A stretch of DNA of 6,835 bases, from assembly GCA_018302185.1 (NCBI GenBank), contig JAGVZX010000067.1, positions 1 through 6,835 on the forward strand, written 5' to 3'. Below the pieces are notes generated by a model. The model saw only the letters and a program-made list of their open reading frames with translations. It did not search any database and had not been told where the DNA came from. This document shows, one piece after another, positions 1-6,687 of the stretch (position 1 is its first letter; the number at the start of each line of letters is the position of its first letter). The stretch comes from Candidatus Woesearchaeota archaeon (GTDB lineage Archaea > Nanobdellota > Nanobdellia > Woesearchaeales > UBA10200). A program made the translations under genes and the position numbers.

Positions 1-3000
1 CCCAGAACAAAAGTTCCGAAATTAAACCCTTTGCGAGTGTCAAAATTCTGTGAAGCAGCTTTTTGCTGCAACGCAGCAGCAGCTTCCCTGTTAGCTAAGT
101 CAGATTCCAAGTATTTCCCTTGCCTAGCATAAATCCCGCTTACTGTCTTATACACTTCAGGGCTTACAGGAACACCAGATCTCTTTGCTTCGTCAATAGC
201 AAGATTTGCTAATCTTACTCTCTCATTATCATTGCTTGCAGAATTAAACATCCTTTCATAAGCAGCATAGACCAACTGCGACTGCACATCTGCAGGCAAT
301 CCCTTAAACTCATCACTCTTCCTTAATGCAGTTAATTTATTTTCATCGACATTTGCTGCAAGTGTTTTTGCAAATGAAGCTTTTATGTCGTTTCTTTGCT
401 TATCACTCAATAAAGCAAGCGATGCCTTCATATCTATATCAACATTATTTCCAAATATCTGCTGTATCTGAGCTAGATTTCCTTCGGTTGCAAGAGAGCT
501 TGCCAAAGTGCTTAACAAAGCAGTTCTCTGCTCTGGAGTTAAACGTTGTTTTGTGATCGCATCCTTAAGATAGTCATTTGTATCTGTTCTTGCTTTTATG
601 TTTGCTTTATCCAATGTGGTTTTTAATTCACCAGGTGATAATTTTAGAATCTCATCATCAGCTTTGCTGGAAAGCTCTGGATTAGCTGCCTTCAGATACG
701 CTACATAAGCATTCTTTTTTGTGCCATAAGCGTTCTTCCTTTTTTCATAATCTGCTTTGCCAACTGCACTTAATCCAGCAAACTCTTCCTGGCTTAAAAC
801 TTTAAATTCTTCATTAAACCCCTGCTTGAATTCATCAATCCTCTGCAGCATAACTTTCCCTATATCATCATCAAGGTTCTGATGGTATTTTTCAGTCAGT
901 TTTTTTAATGCAAGAATATTTTCGTCGAATCTATTTTCATCGCTATAAGTAGATGCTTCGAGCTTCTCAAGCTCTAATCCTAGCTCCTGCCGTTCAGAGA
1001 AGCTAAGCGCATTAAGGTCAAAGCCAAGCTCTCTTTTCGAGGCATCTTTGCCTAATATTATCCCTTGAATTAAACTTCTTGTGCCTTGATGATTTCCAGT
1101 GAGCTTGAACTCTTCCTTGATCAGGCCAAGCCCTTGCTGCAAAGCAAACTTATCTCCTGTGCCTTTGATGAACTGCTTTACCTCATCAACTGCCTGCTCA
1201 CGTTTTTTATCTGCAGCATCTTTTGTATATGCCAAGCCTGCTTCATAAGATAATCTAGCAGCATCCAATGTATGGGCAACTGCTTCACCCTTTGATGCAC
1301 CTAATGCATCTTTCAGCTGGATTCTTATATCTTGTTCAGCCTGGGTTTTTAATTGTGTTACCGCTATTCCATCAGTTTTTGCTTTATCTATCTGCGCCTT
1401 TGTAATATACAATCCGACAACCTTATCAGCCAGATCTTCAATGCCTTTAACGCCATAACCTTCAAGAACACTTTTACTGTATTGGGCAGTCGCTATAAGC
1501 TTATCTTTGTCTTCTTTAGCGAGCTGCAATAAGCCAGTGTCTAATGATGCAGCTACATTGCTTGATGTTCCTGCAGCAGCTGTCTCTCCTGTGTCAAAAT
1601 CAATAAGCACCTTAGCAAATCCTGCTGCAACCAATTTCTTTGTGTCTTTATTTAATTCAAACATATTTGGTATTCTGCCGTCTGGTGTTTTTATTGCAGC
1701 TAATTTTCCAGCATTATCAGGATGCCCTAATATCATCATATCATTGTTCAGGAATGACCTATAGCTGCTTCTGTCTGCAAATGCTAATCCGCCTTTAAAC
1801 TTGTCAACAAATCCTTCTGCAACAAATTTATTAAAAATATCAATGTCTTGTGATGCAACTTTACTTGAGATTGCACCTCTCTCTGATGTTGTCACTTCTG
1901 TTATTTCTATGTCTCGCAGATGTTCAAGAATTTTAGGATTATTTACAACGCTGCCTATAGCTTTTCCACTTTCAACATCATATTCATTATATTCTCCTGT
2001 TTTTGTATTTAATGCATAAAACTTTTTATCTTGCCCAATATCTGGCCCGACTTTAACTTCAAGTACTGTGCCATCTTCCAATGTTTTCTGCATCGGAAGA
2101 GTTCTTGTCTCGCTAACTAAAGGCTGCTCAGCATTGTAAAAGTCTTTATTCTTTTCTTTTGTATAGAAATTATCTAATGTCACTCCCTCAATATCCGGCA
2201 GTATAGTGCTGACATATTTCTGGTTAGCATCCGGATTCAAAGCATCAGATGGCGAAATATAAACAGCTGCATTCTTGCCAAACTCCAGTTTGCTTAATTT
2301 ACCTCCTCTGTTAACTTGCAAAATATTTCCAGCTTCACTGCCAGAAGTGCTTGCTACTGCTCCTGTATGTAATATGCCTTCTGCATTTGAGGTGAATGTG
2401 AGGGAAGATCTTCCGCCAGCTTCCCTGTCGCTTAACTTATTTAATGCAATACTGTTTTGTAAGTCTATTTCATTGATTTTTAGAGTAAGATGTGCCTTGC
2501 ACTCAGTAGCAGACATACTGCCAGTGCAACTGACACTAATCTTATCCTCTTCAATTTTTCTAGAGCCATCTTCTGCCAATCTTATCACTTGAAGCGTAAC
2601 TTTTCTATCTTCTGGAGGAGTATCATCGGTAATCACATCGACCTTATTCCGTACGCTTAATATTCCGGCTTTGATGGTGAGACTATCCTGCACAGAAGCT
2701 CCTTTTCCAGACCTTAGCTCTGGGCTTGTTGAGAAATAGATATCAGCCTGGTGGTTAGCTAATGCCTGTTCAACAGGTTTGCCATCAACTACCTGCACAA
2801 CACTGATATCTGCATGGTCATAGCTTACACGTTCCTGTCCCTTAACAACATAAGTATATTTATTTTTGTCATATTTGACTGCAAGCAATTCTCCATTATC
2901 ATCTCTTTCAAACTTTAAATTTCCTAATCCATTTAACCTATAGAACGCATCTTTTATAATTGGTGCAGTAGTCCTATCTAGCTTTATCTTTAAGTCAGCA

Positions 3001-4337
3001 GCTGCATGACTTGTAGTTCCTTGATAATCTGGAGGCACAGGCGGCCTTTTAGCAGCTGCATCTATCAACTCTCCTCTCTCATTATTTTTCAAGAATAATT
3101 CTGCACCATGCACTGTGCCGTCTACTGATTCAGATCTTATTGTAAAACTTGGGCCAGTAGGAGGATGTTTGCTTGTAACAGACAATAATCTTTCTGCAGT
3201 GTTAAGGTTAACATTAACGTTCTTGTTATGGCCAGTGATCTTATACGTCTCTTTGCCATGCAATACGCTTATATCCGAGCCTTCGCCAACTTCAATTACC
3301 GTCACTCCATCTTTGCCAAGTATATGCACTTCACCATGCAATTCTATCTTTCTTGGCTCTCCTCCATTTGGCGGAGTTATTAACATGATAGGCTTGCCAT
3401 TCTCAAAAGTATACTGCATCTGCTCTCCATCTTCAGGAGATAATTTTACAAAAGTACAACCTTTATTTTCTTCAGTGCTTGTCCTGCAGATCTTAAATCC
3501 ATGGTCAGCATCTGCAGGCTTTGATATAACGACAGATGAAACATCTGCTCCTGTAATTGTTGCAATATCGATCGTTGAGCCAGGACCATTCTGTATCTTA
3601 CCATCTGCCGTAATGGTAACTTCTCCGGCAGTTGGCGAAATTACGAACACTGCATTTGTATTTAATCCATACCTAGTGACCATCGCTGCCTGTAAATTTC
3701 CAGGATCCAAATCTCTCAGATTTCCAACATTAACAAGAACGTTTCCGTTAGAAAGCTGCTCTGCTGTCAATGCTGCTTTCATAGCTTTCATCCTATCTGG
3801 ATCTTCAATGGTCTTAAAATAATCACCCAACTTAGCTATCTGATCAGGCGAAAACTTAGCGATATTTTCAGGCTTTATGCTATCCATTAATTGCTTAATC
3901 TTAGAATCATCTGTAATGCCTCTTATCTGTGTCTGCTCAAGATTATTATGTTTACCATTGGCTATCAATGCATCAAGATGAGTTTCAAGTAAAGTCGGAT
4001 CTTTTATTTCCTTTACATCAAAGTTTGGATTGCCTATGATTGCGGGATATGCTGCTGGATTTTTATAATCATCAACGTCTAATGTTTCTTTTTTAGTGAA
4101 ATCAATCGGCTCATCGGTATCAACATTCGGATCACAATTAGGATCTGTTACTATATCGCATTTCTTTGCAACAACTTCAACACTAACCCCAGAGGTCATG
4201 AACATCAGGATTACAATTACTGCGAAGAGCTTCCTAAATAACTCAATCTTATCAGATTTAAGCCTATTAAAACTATTAAAGGAATTTCCACCAAATCCAA
4301 TTCTCTTTTTTGTTTTTAATAATTCAGTGAATCTCAT
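1..4337 (-). CDS. Giant secreted multidomain protein, 3' end beyond window
   Basis: Reading from the ATG at 4335-4337 gives 1445 uninterrupted codons to the left edge with no stop, so the protein is longer still. An in-frame TAA lies two codons upstream, and the next Met codons fall inside the hydrophobic segment, so this start is forced. Visible layout: a basic n-region of about 36 residues; a hydrophobic stretch near 37-50 with a possible cleavage after A57; a Cys/Asp/Asn-rich loop at 60-76; a helical part about 110-200 with FSPDQI and LTAEQL; a beta-rich, Gly/Asn-rich part about 225-690; a mixed part about 700-930; and a long, mostly helical Lys/Glu/Ala/Leu-rich part about 930-1435. The end of that part, about 1370-1420, looks TPR-like (IYARQGKYLESD). 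It has six cysteines in three close pairs and no tryptophan. It is probably exported and surface-exposed, co-transcribed with the two genes before it. I do not recognise a named family; function is unknown. The gene call is near certain. Confidence 0.95.
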   Translation of the reverse strand, partial: MRFTELLKTKKRIGFGGNSFNSFNRLKSDKIELFRKLFAVIVILMFMTSGVSVEVVAKKCDIVTDPNCDPNVDTDEPIDFTKKETLDVDDYKNPAAYPAIIGNPNFDVKEIKDPTLLETHLDALIANGKHNNLEQTQIRGITDDSKIKQLMDSIKPENIAKFSPDQIAKLGDYFKTIEDPDRMKAMKAALTAEQLSNGNVLVNVGNLRDLDPGNLQAAMVTRYGLNTNAVFVISPTAGEVTITADGKIQNGPGSTIDIATITGADVSSVVISKPADADHGFKICRTSTEENKGCTFVKLSPEDGEQMQYTFENGKPIMLITPPNGGEPRKIELHGEVHILGKDGVTVIEVGEGSDISVLHGKETYKITGHNKNVNVNLNTAERLLSVTSKHPPTGPSFTIRSESVDGTVHGAELFLKNNERGELIDAAAKRPPVPPDYQGTTSHAAADLKIKLDRTTAPIIKDAFYRLNGLGNLKFERDDNGELLAVKYDKNKYTYVVKGQERVSYDHADISVVQVVDGKPVEQALANHQADIYFSTSPELRSGKGASVQDSLTIKAGILSVRNKVDVITDDTPPEDRKVTLQVIRLAEDGSRKIEEDKISVSCTGSMSATECKAHLTLKINEIDLQNSIALNKLSDREAGGRSSLTFTSNAEGILHTGAVASTSGSEAGNILQVNRGGKLSKLEFGKNAAVYISPSDALNPDANQKYVSTILPDIEGVTLDNFYTKEKNKDFYNAEQPLVSETRTLPMQKTLEDGTVLEVKVGPDIGQDKKFYALNTKTGEYNEYDVESGKAIGSVVNNPKILEHLRDIEITEVTTSERGAISSKVASQDIDIFNKFVAEGFVDKFKGGLAFADRSSYRSFLNNDMMILGHPDNAGKLAAIKTPDGRIPNMFELNKDTKKLVAAGFAKVLIDFDTGETAAAGTSSNVAASLDTGLLQLAKEDKDKLIATAQYSKSVLEGYGVKGIEDLADKVVGLYITKAQIDKAKTDGIAVTQLKTQAEQDIRIQLKDALGASKGEAVAHTLDAARLSYEAGLAYTKDAADKKREQAVDEVKQFIKGTGDKFALQQGLGLIKEEFKLTGNHQGTRSLIQGIILGKDASKRELGFDLNALSFSERQELGLELEKLEASTYSDENRFDENILALKKLTEKYHQNLDDDIGKVMLQRIDEFKQGFNEEFKVLSQEEFAGLSAVGKADYEKRKNAYGTKKNAYVAYLKAANPELSSKADDEILKLSPGELKTTLDKANIKARTDTNDYLKDAITKQRLTPEQRTALLSTLASSLATEGNLAQIQQIFGNNVDIDMKASLALLSDKQRNDIKASFAKTLAANVDENKLTALRKSDEFKGLPADVQSQLVYAAYERMFNSASNDNERVRLANLAIDEAKRSGVPVSPEVYKTVSGIYARQGKYLESDLANREAAAALQQKAASQNFDTRKGFNFGTFVL

Positions 4338-4374
4338 CTTTTATTCTTATTTTGTTTTTTATTTTCTGAATCAA

Positions 4375-5448
4375 TCATTGTGTTCCAGCTTTTTCCTTAA
4401 CTTCAAACCTAACTTTCCTTCTGAAATCATTTCCAAAACTATCCTCGAGAGTAATCGTGACATCATATGTACCAGGAATCTCAGGCGTTACATCAATCAC
4501 ACCATAATAATTTCCACCAGTATTCTCTGTGGTGATGTCAAACATCGCAGTGTCATCCTTAAAAGAAAGCTCATCATTTTCAGGATCGTTAGCATCTAAT
4601 TCCAAGAAAAACTGATGCTCTTCGACTAACATATAGCTAGAATTAATCTCAAACCTAGGCGCTTTATTCTCAAGATGTTTTGCAGCAAACACAAATTTAT
4701 ACGCTTGGTTCTCCAACCTTAATCTCTCATCAACTATAAAATATGCAAAATTATTATTGCCAAGAGGAATCACACTGATGTTGTAAGGCAAAGTTGCCAA
4801 GAAAGTAAAATCTATGTGGTAAGGGTCTTTAACTATCTTTTCAATGACTGCATTTGCATAACCGACTACGTCATACAATCCAACTTTAACTTCCTGCCTG
4901 AAATCCTTTATGTCCTGAGTAAAACTGCCTTTTGCTATCTTCAAAGGATACTCAACATTGAAAGTTATCTTATCTTTGCTGAGATCAACGAATGTATTTA
5001 CCTTTCCTTTCTCAATCTTATATCCCTGCTGCTCAAACCCAGAGAAGTCTGCACAATTCTCGATAGCAGAGTTCATATACACAGCAATCTCCTGCCTCAT
5101 CTGCTCTAATGTTGCTAAAGTATTTTTTCCATTAAAGCCGTAAGTAAGCTTGCCATATTCTGAGTCGACTTTTTCGCCAGCATCACTTATGCTTCCTCCT
5201 TGCAATCCTAATAATCTTAATGCAGGAACAGAGCTTCCTTTGATGCACTCTCCTACAAACAATGCGATAGGCTTTGCCTCTCCACTTACAGAGCTTATGA
5301 ATTCTATCTCGCTCTCAAGCTGCTTCTCAACCCTGAATCCGCGCAGCATAAAATATACAGAAGCAGTTGCAAGGATGACAAATGCTATCAATAGGATTGC
5401 AGTCAGCTGCGCTTTCTTGTTTACGAATATTTTGTTATCATATCCCAT
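4375..5448 (-). CDS. Exported membrane-anchored protein with pilin-like N-terminus and C-terminal Ig/cadherin-like domain
   Basis: A 357-residue protein. Residues 10-18 (NKKAQLTAI) followed by a hydrophobic helix to about 35 resemble an archaeal class III (prepilin-type) signal, with possible processing between A13 and Q14; the usual Glu at +5 is absent, so it may simply be a membrane anchor. Residues 60-210 match, from memory, a recurrent uncharacterised DPANN exported family: a Cys (C68), then ALRLLGLQGG at 76-85, a second Cys (C132) in an ENCADF context, then a beta-rich stretch with VEYPLKI. The two cysteines may form a disulfide. Residues about 262-352 look like an Ig/cadherin-like domain (NKAPRFEI, then DANDPENDELSF, then GTYDVTITLEDSFGN). 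The start overlaps the preceding gene by 11 bp and has a strong ribosome binding site. Its place before the giant exported gene suggests that both act at the cell surface. The exact role is unknown; an adhesin or minor filament subunit is possible. Confidence 0.9.
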   Translation of the reverse strand: MGYDNKIFVNKKAQLTAILLIAFVILATASVYFMLRGFRVEKQLESEIEFISSVSGEAKPIALFVGECIKGSSVPALRLLGLQGGSISDAGEKVDSEYGKLTYGFNGKNTLATLEQMRQEIAVYMNSAIENCADFSGFEQQGYKIEKGKVNTFVDLSKDKITFNVEYPLKIAKGSFTQDIKDFRQEVKVGLYDVVGYANAVIEKIVKDPYHIDFTFLATLPYNISVIPLGNNNFAYFIVDERLRLENQAYKFVFAAKHLENKAPRFEINSSYMLVEEHQFFLELDANDPENDELSFKDDTAMFDITTENTGGNYYGVIDVTPEIPGTYDVTITLEDSFGNDFRRKVRFEVKEKAGTQ

Positions 5449-5995
5449 CAGCGATCACTCTCCAAAAATTTTCAAACCCATATATCAGAATAATCTCTTT
5501 CAATCCGTTCTGCTTAACATACTGCACGAAGCTTTGCTTGTCATAGACAGCAAATCCAGAACTGTTCTTTAAACTCAAATTGAGAGAAGAAAGCTTTTGA
5601 TTCAGTTCCATCTCGTTTTTGCAGATGACATGAAACTTATTTTGCGCAAAAAATATGCTCTCAGAAAACTCTTTTAAGCTGCGCTCAACTTCTTTAAAAT
5701 CTTCTGCAAGTTTTTTATCATTTTCATTTTTCTTTTCTTTCTCAATCTCAGCGGTTTTTTCAAGGATGCTTTTTAGCACCAACAATCCAAGCGTCTTATC
5801 GCTTTTGTAATTTAATCTGCATAATATAGAAGCGCCAACAACCTTTTTTGATAAAATACCCTGAGAAATAAGTTCTCTGCAGCGAATATTTGTGTACGCA
5901 TAGCTTTTTTTTATCTGCTTAGAAACCTGCCTGATAGTGTACTCTCTATCTAAATCTTTATAGAATATGCTGATTATCTCTATATAGTTGTCCAT
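5438..5995 (-). CDS. Winged-helix DNA-binding protein with degenerate nucleotidyltransferase-like C-terminus
   Basis: A 185-residue protein and first gene of the leftward operon. Residues about 18-63 form a winged helix: TIRQVSKQIKKSYAYTNIRC supplies helix 2 and a recognition helix, ELISQGILSKKVVG the end of the helix and the wing. Residues about 78-112 are highly charged and probably a helical or coiled-coil linker. The C-terminus (ILIYGFENFWRVIAD, 169-183) resembles the end of archaeal HTH-MNT proteins, where an LYG-E-FW segment closes the nucleotidyltransferase fold. The catalytic GSxxxG and DxD signatures are not present, so enzymatic activity is unlikely. It is cytoplasmic, while both downstream products are exported; it most plausibly regulates its own operon through the palindromes upstream. 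The start is ATG with an AGGT-type site about 7 nt before it. The DNA-binding call is firm, the MNT relationship tentative. Confidence 0.85.
   Translation of the reverse strand: MDNYIEIISIFYKDLDREYTIRQVSKQIKKSYAYTNIRCRELISQGILSKKVVGASILCRLNYKSDKTLGLLVLKSILEKTAEIEKEKKNENDKKLAEDFKEVERSLKEFSESIFFAQNKFHVICKNEMELNQKLSSLNLSLKNSSGFAVYDKQSFVQYVKQNGLKEIILIYGFENFWRVIADGI
5453..5463 (-). promoter_or_regulatory. Ribosome binding site of the 357-residue gene, inside the upstream gene
   Basis: Read on the minus strand, GGAGAGTGATC lies four bases before the ATG at 5448. It matches the archaeal anti-SD complement GGAGGTGATC with one extra base. It lies within the last codons of the winged-helix gene, whose TGA (5438-5440) is past the new ATG, so the two genes overlap and translation is probably coupled. 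It fixes the start of the 357-residue protein. Confidence 0.75.
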
Positions 5996-6049
5996 TAATA
6001 TGTTACCTTTTTGAGTGCAAAGTATTTTTTCAGGTTTATGCGTTTAAGG

Positions 6050-6059
6050 CTTAAGTTAT
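6050..6059 (-). repeat. Shared upstream element, copy before the winged-helix gene
   Basis: Read toward the winged-helix gene this is ATAACTTAAG. The same ten bases lie at 6333-6342 reading toward eS17, so each divergent gene has one copy in the same relative orientation. The similarity continues past the core, with ATAAAC and TGA following in both at slightly different spacing. It partly overlaps the palindrome at 6056-6073. The core contains the palindrome CTTAAG, so some of the match could be chance in this AT-rich region. Confidence 0.4.
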
Positions 6060-6073
6060 CGTATAAACGATAA
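6056..6073. promoter_or_regulatory. Perfect hyphenated palindrome, candidate operator
   Basis: TTATCGT, then ATAA, then ACGATAA: seven-base perfect arms around a four-base spacer, about 60 bp upstream of the winged-helix start. A TATA-like TTTATACG on the minus strand lies within it, an arrangement suited to autorepression by a dimeric winged-helix protein. A second, perfect ten-base palindrome, CTAATATTAG, is at 6111-6120. Binding by the neighbouring regulator is inferred from position only. Confidence 0.4.
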
Positions 6074-6139
6074 TATCATTCTTATTATATTAATCTTCTA
6101 ATTAAATAAACTAATATTAGCTATTAAATAAATAATACT

Positions 6140-6147
6140 ATATAAAA
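6140..6147 (-). promoter_or_regulatory. Candidate TATA box of the leftward operon
   Basis: On the minus strand the sequence reads AAGTTTTATATAGT, close to the archaeal TATA consensus TTTATATA. A start about 25 bases on would lie near 6115, giving a leader of roughly 120 nt before the winged-helix ATG. The region is so AT-rich that a second box, TTTATACG within the palindrome at 6056-6073, is also possible and would give a leader of about 45 nt. Confidence 0.4.
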
Positions 6148-6257
6148 CTTCCTATTATTAGAAAGATACTTTGGTGTGTGGATTTAAGCCAGAATTAGAC
6201 TATTCTCTTAGCAAGCTTTGCTCCTCAATCAACCCAGCAAATCTCTTGTTCTTTACC

Positions 6258-6272
6258 AAAAAACTTAAATAT
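6258..6272 (+). promoter_or_regulatory. BRE/TATA promoter of eS17
   Basis: An A-rich BRE-like AAAAAAC (6258-6264) is followed directly by TTAAATAT (6265-6272), the usual archaeal layout. Transcription would start near 6292-6298, leaving a leader of about 75 nt that contains the shared element and the ribosome binding site GAGG at 6359-6362. Confidence 0.6.
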
Positions 6273-6332
6273 CAAGCTCCCTTAACATCTATATTCTAGG
6301 CTCTTGCTTAGCGATTTCATGAGAGTTTAGCT

Positions 6333-6342
6333 ATAACTTAAG
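6333..6342 (+). repeat. Shared upstream element, copy before eS17
   Basis: ATAACTTAAG, ending 29 bases before the eS17 ATG and probably within its leader, followed by ATAAACATGA. It is the counterpart of the copy at 6050-6059. The function is unknown; it may be a leader element or a site for a regulator acting on both genes. Confidence 0.4.
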
Positions 6343-6371
6343 TCAACAATAAACATGAGAGGGGAATCTAA

Positions 6372-6569
6372 ATGGGAAGAATAAAAACAAAGCTTGTAAA
6401 AAGAATTACTTTAGCACTTGTCAGAAAGCATCTGAATGAGTTTAAGCCTACTTTTGATGAGAATAAGCCATTAATAAGGCAGTTTGCAAATGTCGAAAAC
6501 AAGAAATTGAGAAATATCATCTCTGGCTATGTTACCAGATTGATGAAGAACAAAGAAAGGTTCATATAA
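6372..6569 (+). CDS. rps17e: Small ribosomal subunit protein eS17
   Basis: A complete 65-residue protein, the usual length for archaeal eS17, a component of the small ribosomal subunit shared by archaea and eukaryotes and absent from bacteria. It begins MGRIKTKLVKR, typical of the family, and has the conserved core FDENKPL (28-34) and the C-terminal NKKLRNIISGYVTRLMK (43-59), matching the family pattern NVESKRLRNxIAGYxTRL. It is strongly basic, as expected for rRNA binding. The start is supported by GAGGGG about nine bases upstream. The gene stands alone, with its own promoter and an oligo-T terminator before the Alba gene, so it appears monocistronic. Its neighbours give no further information about its role. 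Confidence 0.97.
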   Translation: MGRIKTKLVKRITLALVRKHLNEFKPTFDENKPLIRQFANVENKKLRNIISGYVTRLMKNKERFI

Positions 6570-6582
6570 ATGATCAGTTGAG

Positions 6583-6596
6583 TTATTTTTTGTTTA
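6583..6596 (+). terminator. Oligo-T terminator after eS17
   Basis: TTATTTTTTGTTTA begins 14 bases after the eS17 stop codon and contains a run of six T. Archaeal RNA polymerase commonly terminates at such T-runs without a hairpin. It separates eS17 from the Alba gene, which has its own TATA-like box. Confidence 0.5.
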
Positions 6597-6630
6597 ATTA
6601 TCTTTAAGTCTTATTTGGGTATATTAGAAT

Positions 6631-6639
6631 ATTTAATAT
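6631..6639 (+). promoter_or_regulatory. Candidate TATA box of the Alba gene
   Basis: ATTTAATAT lies 48 bases before the Alba ATG; a start about 25 bases on would leave a leader of roughly 30 nt. That leader contains a small hairpin, TGATT-acagc-AATCA (6661-6675), directly before a GGCGG ribosome-binding-like stretch (6677-6681). An alternative box, GTATATTAG, lies at 6619-6627. Confidence 0.4.
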
Positions 6640-6687
6640 CTAACGTTGTATTGATTTTAGTGATTACAGCAATCAGGCGGCGTACAA

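Larger units (their letters stand above)
5996..6371. other. Divergent intergenic region, AT-rich, no RNA gene seen
   Basis: These 376 bases separate the leftward surface-protein operon from the rightward eS17 gene. The half next to the winged-helix gene (5996-6150) is very AT-rich and holds two palindromes, a TATA-like box for the minus strand and one copy of a shared upstream element. The half next to eS17 holds a BRE/TATA-like promoter (6258-6272) and the second copy of that element. The stretch 6151-6257 is less AT-rich; apart from a small AGCAA/TTGCT hairpin near 6218-6230 I see nothing in it: no tRNA cloverleaf, no C/D-box pair and no convincing ORF. Confidence 0.7.

Noticed and set aside
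326..2592. Several short plus-strand frames of 72-105 codons
   Set aside because: All lie inside the long minus-strand frame and have no ribosome binding sites or recognisable content.
3115..3822. Plus-strand open frame of 235 codons
   Set aside because: It is wholly antisense to the giant minus-strand gene. The translation is low-complexity, Ser/Pro/Leu/Ile-rich and unlike any family, as expected for the complement of that gene's codons.
4096..4599. Plus-strand open frame of 167 codons across the junction of two minus-strand genes
   Set aside because: It is antisense to both genes and has no motif; the minus-strand frames have signal sequences and domain patterns that this one lacks.
4816..5572. 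Plus-strand frames of 61-140 codons opposite the exported-protein and winged-helix genes
   Set aside because: They are antisense shadows; the minus-strand products have clear domain signatures.
6151..6257. Possible small RNA between the divergent promoters
   Set aside because: I found only a five-base-pair hairpin, with no tRNA features and no C/D-box pair; nothing supports an RNA gene.
6174..6299. Short plus-strand frame starting GTG in the intergenic region (41 codons)
   Set aside because: There is no ATG and no ribosome binding site, its length is expected by chance, and the eS17 TATA-like box lies within it.
6355..6384. Nine-codon upstream frame MRGESKWEE overlapping the eS17 start
   Set aside because: There is no ribosome binding site for its ATG, and so short a frame arises easily by chance; it would need conservation in relatives to be taken seriously.
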